A DNA stretch of 64,000 nt from Bradyrhizobium sp. G127 (GCF_021502575.1 NZ_JAKFGN010000001.1:682001-746000), one strand, 5' to 3'; counted from the first letter of the stretch, positions 54,097 through 62,741 are shown. Notes: generated from the sequence alone by a model not told the origin. Numbers and translations: made by a program.

Positions 54097-54132
54097 TTGC
54101 TCTATAAAAAGATATAGAGCAATCGTTCTATA
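54097..54132. promoter_or_regulatory. triple half-site operator region between L,D-transpeptidase and SDR
   Basis: Three alternating half-sites TCTATA (54101), TATAGA (54113), TCTATA (54127). The first two form a perfect 10-bp inverted repeat TTGCTCTATA / TATAGAGCAA; the last two form TATAGA-8 nt-TCTATA. The site sits 46 bp upstream of the SDR start and 66 bp upstream of the transpeptidase start, so one regulator could control both. Confidence 0.55.
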
Positions 54133-54178
54133 AATAAAATAAATGAGCTGGCAATATCCATTTGGAGGAAGGTCAAAC

Positions 54179-54898
54179 ATGACCAAGCGAACATTTTTGA
54201 TCACCGGCGCCAGCAAGGGCATCGGCCGGGCGCTTTCCGAACGGCTGGCCGCCCAAGGTCACAACGTCGTCGGCTTCGCAAGAGGGGCGGACAAATCTTT
54301 TCCTGGGACGCTTTTTCCTCTCGACGTGACTGACCGCCATGCGACAGATGCCACGCTGAGGGATCTCACGGCCCGGTTTTCATTCGATGGGGTCGTGAAC
54401 AACGTCGGGTTCATCCGGCTTGGACGCATCGGCGAGATCGACATCGATCAGTTCGAAGAGTCGTTTCGACGGAATCTCACGCCCGCCGTGCAGGCTGTTC
54501 AGGCCGTCCTGCCGGCCATGCGCGAAAAAAAATGGGGTCGAGTGGTGAACATCTCGAGCCTGACGATCCTCGGCGTTCCTGATCGGACAGCGTATGCGGG
54601 AGCGAAGAGTGCTATTTCAAGTTTCACGCGCACCTGGGCACTTGAACTCGCTCAAGAAGGCATAACCGTCAATGCTGTCGCACCCGGCCCCACCGAAACC
54701 GAAATGTTCCGCGAAAATACACCTGCCGGAAGCGAGGCCGAGCGCCGCTTTCTCTCCCTCATTCCATTAAAACGCCTTGGCAAGCCGGACGAGATCGCCG
54801 CACTGATCGCGTTTCTTCTGTCTGAGGATGCAGGCTTCATCACCGGCCAGACACTTTTTGCGGATGGTGGCGCATCGATCGGCAAGGCGGCGGCATAA
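54179..54898 (+). CDS. short-chain dehydrogenase/reductase
   Basis: 239 residues, classical SDR. Cofactor motif TGASKGIGRAL, NNVG motif (VVNNVGFIRLG), catalytic Ser/Tyr/Lys in NISSLTILGVPDRTAYAGAK and the C-terminal GQTLFADGGASIG. A positively charged start and FARGADKSF after strand 2 suit NADP(H). ATG 54179 follows the strong SD GGAGGAAGG. Substrate unknown. It faces the DUF1330 gene at its 3' end. Confidence 0.92.
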   Translation: MTKRTFLITGASKGIGRALSERLAAQGHNVVGFARGADKSFPGTLFPLDVTDRHATDATLRDLTARFSFDGVVNNVGFIRLGRIGEIDIDQFEESFRRNLTPAVQAVQAVLPAMREKKWGRVVNISSLTILGVPDRTAYAGAKSAISSFTRTWALELAQEGITVNAVAPGPTETEMFRENTPAGSEAERRFLSLIPLKRLGKPDEIAALIAFLLSEDAGFITGQTLFADGGASIGKAAA

Positions 54899-54967
54899 TC
54901 AGGCCCGCCGCGGCGGCTTCATCGGATTTGCGAATGCTCGGCCGCGATTTGGCGAAGGTTGTATAGG

Positions 54968-55294
54968 CTATGATCCCTCTGGCACGCGCGTTGCTCCTGA
55001 AGGGCTAGGCACACCGTCGATCAGCGAGAACTCCAGCGTCGCGCAACCCGACCTGAGAGGAATGAGCGCCTGGTAAGCTTCCGAGTAATAGCATCTCTCA
55101 GCTGACTCGAAGTCGGGAAACTCCGCAATGACGATGTGAGGACGGTCGGTTGCCCCCTCGAATGTGATGCTTTTGCCGCCCCGCGCGATGTGACGGCCGC
55201 CGAATTGGGCTAGTACCCCCGGCGACCGGCTTGCATATGTTTGAAAGGCTTGCCGGTCATGAATGGCAGCGCGCACAACGAAGTAAGCGGACAT
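54968..55294 (-). CDS. DUF1330 family protein
   Basis: 108 residues with a dimeric alpha/beta-barrel fold expected: MSAYFVVRAAIHDRQAFQTY, GGRHIARGGKSITFEG, RPHIVIAEFPDFESAERCYY and SEAYQALIPLR. Such proteins are frequent companions of catabolic genes; enzymatic function is unknown. It is the last gene of the leftward LysR-adjacent operon, 59 bp after the transporter. Confidence 0.88.
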   Translation of the reverse strand: MSAYFVVRAAIHDRQAFQTYASRSPGVLAQFGGRHIARGGKSITFEGATDRPHIVIAEFPDFESAERCYYSEAYQALIPLRSGCATLEFSLIDGVPSPSGATRVPEGS

Positions 55295-55353
55295 AAGCCT
55301 GATCCTTGATAAGCGATGAATTCATCGTTGGACGCCGGATTTCCATGCGCCGG

Positions 55354-57039
55354 TCAGGCGGCGTCCTTTGTTTCTTTCGCAAAGAAAATGATGATCAGCA
55401 TCGACAGCGCAGCCGCCCCGATCGGGTACCAGAGCCCGGAATAGATGTTTCCCGTCGCTGCCACGATTGCGAAGGAAATAGCGGGCAGAAAGCCCCCGAA
55501 CACAGCTGACCCAATGTGGTAGGGGATCGATATTGCGGTATATCGAATCCTGGTCGGAAACATTTCAACAAGCATCGTTACACCTGCCGTGAAGACAATG
55601 GCGCCAAAGGAGATCAACGCCATCAAAGTCAACAAGACCATTGGCATGTTGATTTCATCCTTATTGGCGGCACGCCCGTACCCGTGCTTAGCGGCGGTCG
55701 CGGCCAACGACGCGCCGAACTTTACGGCCTTTGCCGCGGCATCGCTGTCCGACGCGCGATAGCCCTCAATGACATCGGCCCCGATTTGAATGCGAGCAAC
55801 ATCTCCGGGAGCGAGCGTCTGGCTGCGATAGTTCAAGCCGGCCTTTGCCAGACTGCTGGTCACGATGTCGCACGAGCTGGTGAATTTGGCCGTGCCGGTG
55901 GGATCGAACTGGAAAGCGCACTCCTTGGGATCGGCGCTGACCACGATGGGCGCTTCCCGCTCTGCCCGTTCCAGAGCCGGGTTTGCATAGTGCGTTAACG
56001 CCTTGAACAATGGCATAGTGAACAGTGCGCCGAGCAGGCAGCCGGCAATCAGAACTTTCTTGCGGCCCACCCGATCTGACATGAGCCCGGAGACAAGATA
56101 AAGGGGCGCCGTAAGAATGGTGGCGCTGATGACCAGCAGGTTCGTTGTGGCAGCATCGACCTTCAGTGTCTTCGACAGAAAGAACATCGTGTAGAGCTGG
56201 CCATTGTAGAAAATAGTCGCGGCGCACATCATGACGCCGAATATGGCGATCAAAACCAGCTTCAGGTTATCCCATTGACCGAGCGTCTCCGAAATCGGCG
56301 ATTTCGACATCTTACCTTCGGCTTTGATGCGAAGAAATTCCGGAGACTCATCGAGCTTGAGCCGTATCCAGAGAGAGAAAAGAAGGATCACGACCGAGAA
56401 AAGGAAAGGAAGACGCCATCCCCAATCGGAAAACGCGCTCTCTCCCATGAAGTACCGAAGCGGCAGCACAACCAATAGGGAAAGCAGCAAACCGCCGGCC
56501 CCCGTCGCCACAACCCAGGAAACCCTGAAGCCGCAGTCCCGCTTCGGACCATGCTCGGCGACGTAAATAAACGCGCCGCCGAACTCTCCGCCAATCGCCA
56601 ATCCCTGCAGCATGCGCATGGCCACGAACAGGATCGGCGAAGCAACGCCAATCGTTTCAAATCCGGGCAACAGGCCCATGGTGAAGGTGGCGACACCCAT
56701 GATCAGGATCGTCGCGAGAAACGTGCGCTTGCGGCCGATCAGATCGCCAAACCTTCCAAAAACCATGCCGCCGAACGGACGCATGACAAATCCGGCTGCG
56801 AATGAGAGCAGAGCCAGAATGAAACCGGTACTCGGATTGACGCCTGAAAAGAAATGTCGGGCAATTTCGGTGGACAATGCACCCACGAGAAAGAATTCAT
56901 ATAACTCGAGGACTGTACCCATCGACGAGGCAACGATGACCCGCTTTTCGACCGCCGTCATGCGACGGCGGATAACCAGCTGGTCTGCGCTCGATCCGAC
57001 AATGTGCCCGCCCGACGTCGTCGCTTGATCTTTCTGCAT
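55354..57039 (-). CDS. MHS-family major facilitator transporter with large extra-membrane insertion
   Basis: 561 residues, about 130 more than a standard metabolite:H+ symporter. Features: MGTVLELYEFFLVGALSTEI, MRPFGGMVFGRFGDLIGRKR (MFS loop 2-3), LQGLAIGGEFGGAFIYVAEH and a second LMSDRVGRKKVLIAGCL. Between TM8-TM9 and the last helices is a hydrophilic stretch (about residues 355-485, from HYANPALERAEREAPI to AANKDEINMP) with two Cys. It probably imports an organic acid used by the neighbouring hydrolases. Start at 57039 gives ideal SD spacing (GGGGG); 57045 is possible. Confidence 0.88.
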   Translation of the reverse strand: MQKDQATTSGGHIVGSSADQLVIRRRMTAVEKRVIVASSMGTVLELYEFFLVGALSTEIARHFFSGVNPSTGFILALLSFAAGFVMRPFGGMVFGRFGDLIGRKRTFLATILIMGVATFTMGLLPGFETIGVASPILFVAMRMLQGLAIGGEFGGAFIYVAEHGPKRDCGFRVSWVVATGAGGLLLSLLVVLPLRYFMGESAFSDWGWRLPFLFSVVILLFSLWIRLKLDESPEFLRIKAEGKMSKSPISETLGQWDNLKLVLIAIFGVMMCAATIFYNGQLYTMFFLSKTLKVDAATTNLLVISATILTAPLYLVSGLMSDRVGRKKVLIAGCLLGALFTMPLFKALTHYANPALERAEREAPIVVSADPKECAFQFDPTGTAKFTSSCDIVTSSLAKAGLNYRSQTLAPGDVARIQIGADVIEGYRASDSDAAAKAVKFGASLAATAAKHGYGRAANKDEINMPMVLLTLMALISFGAIVFTAGVTMLVEMFPTRIRYTAISIPYHIGSAVFGGFLPAISFAIVAATGNIYSGLWYPIGAAALSMLIIIFFAKETKDAA

Positions 57040-57083
57040 CTCCATCCCCCATTTTTTAATTGCCTTGATGCGTGTGAAACCCG

Positions 57084-57929
57084 TCAATCGCGCTCCGCCA
57101 TTGTCACTTGGCGCTGTTCGCCCAGCCCTTCGATTGAAAGGGTCATGACATCACCGTTTTTGAGATAGACGGGCGGCTGGCTGCCGTGACCTACGCCTTG
57201 CGGAGTGCCTGTGCACACAAGGTCGCCCGGCTCCAGCGTCATGAATCCGCTGAGATAGCTGATCGTCTCAGCAACGCTGAAGATCATGTCCGATGTGTTG
57301 CTTTTCTGAGCGATCCGACCCGAAATCTCGCATCTCAATTGCAGCGTCTGAGGATCAGATATTTCATCGCGCGTCACGATGTAGGGGCCGACAGGGCAAA
57401 ACGTGTCCGCGCTCTTGCCCTTGGTCCATTGCCCCCCGCGTTCAAGCTGAAAAGAACGCTCGCTCACGTCGTTGACGACGCAATATCCCAGAACATGATC
57501 GAGCGCGGCACTGGGCGTTACCCTTTTGGCCCGGCGACCGATGACAACGCCGAGTTCCACCTCCCAGTCGCATTTGCTTGAATTGACTGGCAGGACAACG
57601 GCATCATATGGCCCCGATAGCGAACTCGACGCCTTAAGAAACACAACTGGCTCGGTGGGTATTGGCATGCCAGCTTCGATCGCGTGCGCCCTATAATTCA
57701 GCCCGATACAGACGATTTTTCCAGGCTTTGAGAGCGGCGCGCCCAGACGAGCGCCCGCGGTACCTATCGGCAGGTCGTCGATCGGCCAATCCGGTGGAGC
57801 GTTTGCAAGCGCTTCAAAAGTGTCGGGGTTGAAATCGTCGACTAGCGAAGCCAGCGATCTGATGTTGCCATCACGATCGAGCGCGGCCGGTTTCTCGAAA
57901 TCCTTCTTTCCGTAACGCAGCAGCTTCAC
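57084..57929 (-). CDS. fumarylacetoacetate hydrolase (FAH) family protein
   Basis: 281 residues from GTG 57929, which follows a strong AAGGAGACAATC. The FAH core shows KIVCIGLNYRAHAIEAGMPI, PVVFLKASSSLSGPYDAVVL, metal-binding Glu pair in DWEVELGVVIGRRAK, NDVSERSFQLERGGQWTKGK and GDLVCTGTPQGVGHG. Members hydrolyse or decarboxylate 1,3-diketo acids at the end of aromatic or sugar acid pathways. Exact substrate unknown. It sits in an operon between a NodB-type hydrolase and an MHS transporter. Confidence 0.9.
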   Translation of the reverse strand: MKLLRYGKKDFEKPAALDRDGNIRSLASLVDDFNPDTFEALANAPPDWPIDDLPIGTAGARLGAPLSKPGKIVCIGLNYRAHAIEAGMPIPTEPVVFLKASSSLSGPYDAVVLPVNSSKCDWEVELGVVIGRRAKRVTPSAALDHVLGYCVVNDVSERSFQLERGGQWTKGKSADTFCPVGPYIVTRDEISDPQTLQLRCEISGRIAQKSNTSDMIFSVAETISYLSGFMTLEPGDLVCTGTPQGVGHGSQPPVYLKNGDVMTLSIEGLGEQRQVTMAERD

Positions 57930-58016
57930 GATTGTCTCCTTGCCGCATTCAGGCTGATTGTGGTGCCGCATCTGTCCGAGCGCCCGACACGGCGATTGGC
58001 GCCGCGGCAGGCGTAC

Positions 58017-58679
58017 TCAATTTGTGAGGGACTGGATGTCAAAGCAGACTTCTCCGCGTCTGATCGGAACGCAATCAGGAGAAAACTCCTGCAGGAATTC
58101 GTGCCCCTGAGCCTTCGCAAGCGACATGAAGCGGTCCAACTGCAGCATCGAGCGGACATCAACTCCGTCGGGGTATCCGTAAATGTCGTGGAGAACGATT
58201 GTCGTCCACGGCTTGGTCGTCAGATCCGTAAGCGCACGGTTCACCCAGGCGTCAGGGTGCTCCCAGTCACGAGGAACAGAATTGAACAAGACGCACGTGA
58301 TCTTTGCGCCCCTCATCTTCTGAATGTCGGTTTTCCGGAACAGTCTGTGATCAATCAGGCCTGCGTTGCAAAACGGCCGAAACAATCGGTCGGGATGGGC
58401 CAGATCGCCAAGGGCATCGAAGGTGCGGGACACTTCTTCGTCGAAGAAGCTGTCTGTCGACGCATTCCCCAAGGATGTCCGGTGAGTGAATGAATGATTT
58501 CCAATCCAGTGACCTTCGGCACGCGCGCGCTCTACGACCGCCTTTGCTCCTGGCTTCTCAAGATTCTGCCCGATGACAAAGAATGTCGCGCGCACGTCCT
58601 GCTTGCGCAGCACGTCCAGAACCAGGGACGTCATTTCCGGTTCCGGTCCGTTGTCGAAGGTGAGAGTGATGCGCCCCAT
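58017..58679 (-). CDS. NodB-homology (polysaccharide deacetylase-like) hydrolase
   Basis: 220 residues. Motif 1 reads LTFDNGPEPEMTSLVLDVL, where NodB enzymes have TFDDGP: the second Asp is Asn. Motif 2 is GNHSFTH, motif 3 FRPFCNAG, and the C-terminal motif VLHDIYG. There is no signal peptide, so it is cytosolic; in an operon with an FAH-type enzyme and a transporter it more likely cleaves an amide in a small molecule (as PuuE-type relatives do) than a polysaccharide. A TTG at 58721 could add 14 residues; ATG 58679 is preferred. First gene of the operon. Confidence 0.8.
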   Translation of the reverse strand: MGRITLTFDNGPEPEMTSLVLDVLRKQDVRATFFVIGQNLEKPGAKAVVERARAEGHWIGNHSFTHRTSLGNASTDSFFDEEVSRTFDALGDLAHPDRLFRPFCNAGLIDHRLFRKTDIQKMRGAKITCVLFNSVPRDWEHPDAWVNRALTDLTTKPWTTIVLHDIYGYPDGVDVRSMLQLDRFMSLAKAQGHEFLQEFSPDCVPIRRGEVCFDIQSLTN

Positions 58680-58997
58680 AGCTTGCCTTTGCTTCAGAAT
58701 GGCGAAGTCAGGCGGCGTCAAGTCAAAGGCAAAACGTGGATCAGACCACGGGCTCGCCTCCGTTCCAGGCCACCATTGATACAGTCAGTAGATAAGCGAT
58801 CTTATATTGCTATCAGCTATGCCACTTTAGGGCGCCGTACTCCTTCATCGCCAGCCATAGGCTTTAATGCAGTAACCTCCGGCGATTTGAAGCTAATCAC
58901 GCCAATCGCTTCGAAGAAAATTGATTTTACGATATTCTTTCATAGATAAAATCTATGTGTATATTGACCGGAGCTGGCGAAATGGAGTCCTTGAAGC
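58680..58997. other. 318-bp divergent promoter region of lysR and the hydrolase operon
   Basis: AT-rich for this genome. Holds the palindrome at 58941-58957 and presumably promoters for both directions. No further gene seen. Confidence 0.6.
58941..58957. promoter_or_regulatory. LysR-type operator upstream of the LysR gene
   Basis: CATAGAT-AAA-ATCTATG, a perfect 7-bp-arm palindrome that also fits the LysR T-N11-A rule (T43..A55). It lies 41 bp before the LysR start and in the region shared with the divergent hydrolase operon, as expected for the recognition site of this regulator. Confidence 0.65.
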
Positions 58998-59972
58998 ATG
59001 ACCCTTACTCAACTGCGTTACGTATTGGCCGTGATCGATCACGGCGGCTTTGGACGGGCGGCCGAGCATTGTCATGTGACCCAGCCGACGATGAGCGCGC
59101 AGATCAAGAAGTTGGAAGAAGGGCTTAATGTCCTGTTGTTCGAGCGCACAGGAGCGGGTGTCCATGTGACGCCCATCGGACAGCAGATCGTTCAATTTGC
59201 GCGCGGGATGATCGAGCAAGCGCAGGCCATCAAGAGCGTAGCGCGCGGCTCTGGGGGGCTTCCAGCTGGTTCGGTTCGCCTTGGTGTCGTCACCAGCGCT
59301 GCTCCGGCGCTTCTAACGACCGCGATTCAGGCGGTACGGAAAAAGTTCGAGGGCGTGAAAATTGACGTGCATGAAGGCAGTCCGACTGACCTCATCGCGC
59401 AGCTTAAGAATTACGAAATCGATCTCATTATCGGCTCGATCCCAGCCGAGGAGCCGGGTCTCCGATGGCTTCCATTGTTCTGGGAACCATATATCGTCGC
59501 AAGCAACGGCTTCGACACGACGCAGGGGACATCGCAGTATCCCTCTTTAGAAAACAGGGCCCCACGCTATCTGCTTGATGAAGGCGCGCCTGTCGAAATT
59601 TTTGCAAATGGCGGAACGACGAATCTGGGGGTCGGACTAAGCGATCATTTGGCGTGGAAATCCGGGGGGGCGGGTAATGTTACGAGTATAGCAACGCTCG
59701 CAGCGTTGCTGAGTAGCAGTGAGTGCGCCGTCGTCGCACCGTTTACCGCAACCTTGATGATCGCGGAATCAGGTGTATCCAGAAAGCGGCTCGGTTCCCC
59801 CAATATTGGCAGGACGCTCGGCTTCGTTTGGCGGACGAGCTATCCTTGGACGCCACGCTGTTACGAGATCTACGATACCGTTCACGCAAATTTGCCCAAC
59901 GGCGTAGTCGCTCTTCAGAAATTTGATCCAACGCGGATTGCCACTGACCTGAAAGAGGCCAGACTTAATTAG
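58998..59972 (+). CDS. LysR family transcriptional regulator
   Basis: 324 residues. N-terminal HTH: MTLTQLRYVLAVIDHGGFGR, AAEHCHVTQPTMSAQIKKLE, similar to the OxyR/CysB-type subgroup. A substrate-binding-type effector domain follows (GSVRLGVVTSAAPALLTTAI; EIDLIIGSIPAEEPGLRWLP). It is divergent from the NodB-FAH-MHS-DUF1330 operon and carries a T-N11-A palindrome in front, so it most likely activates that operon in response to a pathway compound. Confidence 0.92.
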   Translation: MTLTQLRYVLAVIDHGGFGRAAEHCHVTQPTMSAQIKKLEEGLNVLLFERTGAGVHVTPIGQQIVQFARGMIEQAQAIKSVARGSGGLPAGSVRLGVVTSAAPALLTTAIQAVRKKFEGVKIDVHEGSPTDLIAQLKNYEIDLIIGSIPAEEPGLRWLPLFWEPYIVASNGFDTTQGTSQYPSLENRAPRYLLDEGAPVEIFANGGTTNLGVGLSDHLAWKSGGAGNVTSIATLAALLSSSECAVVAPFTATLMIAESGVSRKRLGSPNIGRTLGFVWRTSYPWTPRCYEIYDTVHANLPNGVVALQKFDPTRIATDLKEARLN

Positions 59973-60558
59973 TCGCCACCTCCGTCCGCGTTGCGGGGAG
60001 GAAATCCGTCTCTCCGTCCATTTTTGTGCTGGATGTACGTGCGTGACATACAATTGCGTTAATCCGCTTGGGCACAAGCCCCGATGATCGTATCGGACGC
60101 CACGTTCGAAGTGAGCGCGCCAATGGTGGATTCCCAGATCGTGCAGATGGAGTCCGCGGATGTCGGCGTTCTGCTGACGATCGCAGTGCCGGAATTTGCA
60201 TCGTCGTTTTCTTGCCGCTCGAATTGGAATAGCGAGAATGATGCACCGACACGATATTCCGTATAACGAGGGCAGCATATTAGCGCGTGTGCTTGAAGCG
60301 CATGGCGGACTCTAGCGATGGAAAGAATTCAAGACCGTCGAAACTGGTGAATTTGCTTGAAAGAAAGTTGGTCGGGTGCGCACGTCGGCAAACATGCATG
60401 AACGGGCAAGTTTCGCAGCGCTGTAGGAGCATCGGACCAGCGATCGTCCCTGTGTTCGGATCGGGTTGCTATCGAAACGCGCGCCGGATTGCGCGATAGG
60501 CTGATGATCTCGCTCGATGTGTCAAATTATCGAGTTACTCTGCAAGCTTTATAAAATG
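59973..60558. other. 586-bp region without a recognised gene
   Basis: Between the LysR gene and the terminator of the porin gene. Short frames on both strands (for example 59965-60252 minus, 60084-60266 plus) have no recognisable similarity or good start sites. Possibly decayed sequence. Confidence 0.5.
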
Positions 60559-60583
60559 AAAAAAACCGGACAATTTGTCCGGG
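60559..60583 (-). terminator. intrinsic terminator of the outer-membrane protein gene
   Basis: CCGGACAA-t-TTGTCCGG palindrome (60566-60582) followed on the minus strand by seven Ts (60565-60559). It lies 25 bp after the stop of the porin gene. The plus strand also has a T-run nearby (CTTCCTTTTT), so it may work both ways. Confidence 0.85.
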
Positions 60584-60607
60584 GCTTCCTTTTTGACTAC
60601 GAAAAGG

Positions 60608-61330
60608 TCAGCGCAGCAAGCTGGACCAATCCCACTTGTAGTTGACGCCGATCTTGCCGGTGTGGACGCCGTTGACCGTGGTCGCAGCGGTGCCTGTCGG
60701 ACCGAAGGTAAAGGTCTTGTCGAAGCCGAGATAGAGATACTCCGCCTTCACGCTCCATTTCGGATCGAGGGCATATTCCCAGCCCGCGCCGGCTGCGTAG
60801 CCCAGCACGAATTCGTGGCTGGAGAGGCTAGCGCCCCCGTTGTTGTAGAAGGTGTTGAAGCGGGCCAAGGCGGCGCCGCCTTTGACGTAGAGCAACGAAC
60901 GGTCGTCGATGATGTAGCCCAGGCGGCCAGTCCATGCGCTGTAGAGGCCATTCGCCTCAGTCGCGGCGGATGCTGCTCCGGCAGGGTAGGCGCCTGAGCC
61001 TCGCAGGCCGAGGTAGCCGGTTTCGCCCTCGTAGCCGATCAGCCAGTTCGGCGCGATCTGCCGGTTATACCCGCCCGTGTAGCCGGCGATGACGCCCGGA
61101 TTGAAAACATATGAAGCCGGCAGGCTTGCGGCGAGCGGGTCAGTGGTGCTGATGCTGTTAGCCGATGCCGCAGCGCCGACGAAGCCTCCGATATAGGAGC
61201 CTGTCCAACTAAAAGCAGGTACCGGGGGAGCCTTTCGGTAGATCGGCGCGGTGCCGAGGTCGGCTGCTGATGCGTCTTGCGCCAGACCGAGCGTCGCCCC
61301 AGCGAGAAGTGTAATTCCAAATTTTCTCAT
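60608..61330 (-). CDS. Omp31/Opa-like outer membrane beta-barrel protein
   Basis: 240 residues. Signal peptide MRKFGITLLAGATLGLAQDA plus SA, then the typical mature start ADLGTAPIYRKAPPVPAFSW and WTGSYIGGFVGAAASANS. Alternating beta strands follow (LIGYEGETGYLGLRG; AWTGRLGYIIDDRSLLYVKG; WEYALDPKWSVKAEYLYLGF), and the last strand GKIGVNYKWDWSSLL ends near the C-terminus. It belongs to the family of small surface porins abundant in rhizobia and Bradyrhizobiaceae. It has its own terminator and a hairpin (61382-61397) in its upstream region. Confidence 0.9.
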   Translation of the reverse strand: MRKFGITLLAGATLGLAQDASAADLGTAPIYRKAPPVPAFSWTGSYIGGFVGAAASANSISTTDPLAASLPASYVFNPGVIAGYTGGYNRQIAPNWLIGYEGETGYLGLRGSGAYPAGAASAATEANGLYSAWTGRLGYIIDDRSLLYVKGGAALARFNTFYNNGGASLSSHEFVLGYAAGAGWEYALDPKWSVKAEYLYLGFDKTFTFGPTGTAATTVNGVHTGKIGVNYKWDWSSLLR

Positions 61331-61711
61331 CTTTACTCTGGTGCTTCGTTGAGTTCGGAAGGTGGAACGTGCGTCTGTAATCCATCCGAGTGGATGGTCT
61401 CCTGAAGGTCGTTCCCTGACGGCGCTATGGGCAAGTCGATCGCGGATCTGAAGCACCTTCTTCTGCTTGCATCTTTGAACGATGCGATCCGCCCAGCGAC
61501 ACGGGTTGGCATTAATATACTAACCTAGTACATTTATCGTTGACGAGAGTCAACGATGGCCTAGAAGATATCCGAGCCTCACACATTGGGGGTCAAACGC
61601 ATCGCGTGCGGTCGGAGTAAAGAATACATCGTTCTTAAGACCATCTGCGATGTTCTACTCGTCGTCAGCCAACGCATCCAAGGATCTTCCTAGTAAAAAA
61701 TGGAGCACGAT
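61331..61711. other. 381-bp divergent region between the porin gene and the Tat-FAH gene
   Basis: Contains CCATCC-gagt-GGATGG (61382-61397) near the porin start and a longer palindrome at 61536-61557 on the other side. AT-rich elements around 61515-61535 could hold promoter boxes. No gene seen. Confidence 0.55.
61536..61557. promoter_or_regulatory. 22-bp palindrome upstream of the Tat-FAH gene
   Basis: ATCGTTGAC-gaga-GTCAACGAT, perfect 9-bp arms, 154 bp before the start of the Tat-FAH gene. A shorter related palindrome TGTTGACAACA (63479-63489) lies 22 bp upstream of the TetR gene at 63.4 kb, so that regulator could bind both. The match is only the GTTGAC core. Confidence 0.4.
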
Positions 61712-62725
61712 ATGACTACTCGCAGGGACTTTATGGCGACCGCAGTTATGGCAGGTGTCGGAGGTGCCATGATTGGTCAAGCCGTTGCCGCCAAAGCAGC
61801 CGGGCCAAGCTCAGGATCAAAGCAAATGCCACGCGGACTTACATTGCTATCCATCCGTCAGCCTGACGGCAAAGAAACGCTTGGCGTGAAGACACCCGGC
61901 GGAATTCTTGATGTTGCGGCGGCCGGAAAGGCGTTCAAAATCGATGCGCCTACGACGCTTGAGGATTTGCTTTCCTCAGGCAATGTCCCGGCACTTGAGC
62001 AACTGATCGCCGCCGCAAAGGATCGGCGCGAGTTTCTGAAGGAAGAAAGCAAGATCAAGTTCGGGCGCTTGCTCACGAATCCGAGCAAGATCATTTGCGT
62101 GGGGCTGAACTACAAGGCTCACGCCGAGGAAACTGGCGCTCGTCTTCCCGCGGAGCCGGTTCTTTTCAACAAATACAACAACACTCTTGCCGCTCACAAC
62201 TGCACCATCAAGCTGCCGCGGCAAGAGGTTTCGCATAAGTTCGACTACGAGACCGAGCTTGTGATCGTCATCGGAAGGAAGGCGCGCGATGTGTCCGAGG
62301 CTGACGCTTTGGGCTATGTGGCGGGATATGCTGTCGGGCACGACTTCTCGGCTAGGGATTTGCAGCTGGAAAAAGGCGGTCAATGGATGATCGGAAAGAC
62401 GCTGGACGATTTTGCGCCGATTGGCCCGTATTTCGTCTCTGCCGACTTGGTCGATCCGAACAACCTGACCATTGAAACCTTCGTGAACGACGAACCGGAG
62501 CCGCGGCAATCGTCCAACACGTCGAGATTCATATTCAACCCGCAGAAAGTGATCTCCTACGCATCGAAGCTGTTCACGCTGGAGCCCGGCGATATCATCT
62601 TCACGGGCACTCCGTCGGGTGTGATCATTGGGTTACCGAAGGAAAAGCAGGTTTGGCTGAAGGCCGGCGACAAGATAACGAGCCGGATCGAGAAGCTTGG
62701 AACGCTGCGCTTCGATCTCGCGTAG
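61712..62725 (+). CDS. FAH-family protein with a twin-arginine export signal
   Basis: 337 residues from ATG 61712 (SD GGAG at 6 nt; ATG 61700 is also in frame). It begins MTTRRDFMATAVMAGVGGAM and continues IGQAVAAKA, a clear Tat signal with RR-DF. The FAH domain is complete: KIICVGLNYKAHAEETGARL, FDYETELVIVIGRKARDV (metal Glu residues), GHDFSARDLQLEKGGQWMIG and GDIIFTGTPSGVIIGLP. FAH-family enzymes are normally cytosolic, so export of a folded, metal-loaded one suggests a periplasmic diketo acid or related substrate. A hairpin follows the stop. Confidence 0.88.
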   Translation: MTTRRDFMATAVMAGVGGAMIGQAVAAKAAGPSSGSKQMPRGLTLLSIRQPDGKETLGVKTPGGILDVAAAGKAFKIDAPTTLEDLLSSGNVPALEQLIAAAKDRREFLKEESKIKFGRLLTNPSKIICVGLNYKAHAEETGARLPAEPVLFNKYNNTLAAHNCTIKLPRQEVSHKFDYETELVIVIGRKARDVSEADALGYVAGYAVGHDFSARDLQLEKGGQWMIGKTLDDFAPIGPYFVSADLVDPNNLTIETFVNDEPEPRQSSNTSRFIFNPQKVISYASKLFTLEPGDIIFTGTPSGVIIGLPKEKQVWLKAGDKITSRIEKLGTLRFDLA

Positions 62726-62741
62726 AAAGACTGACGTCCTT

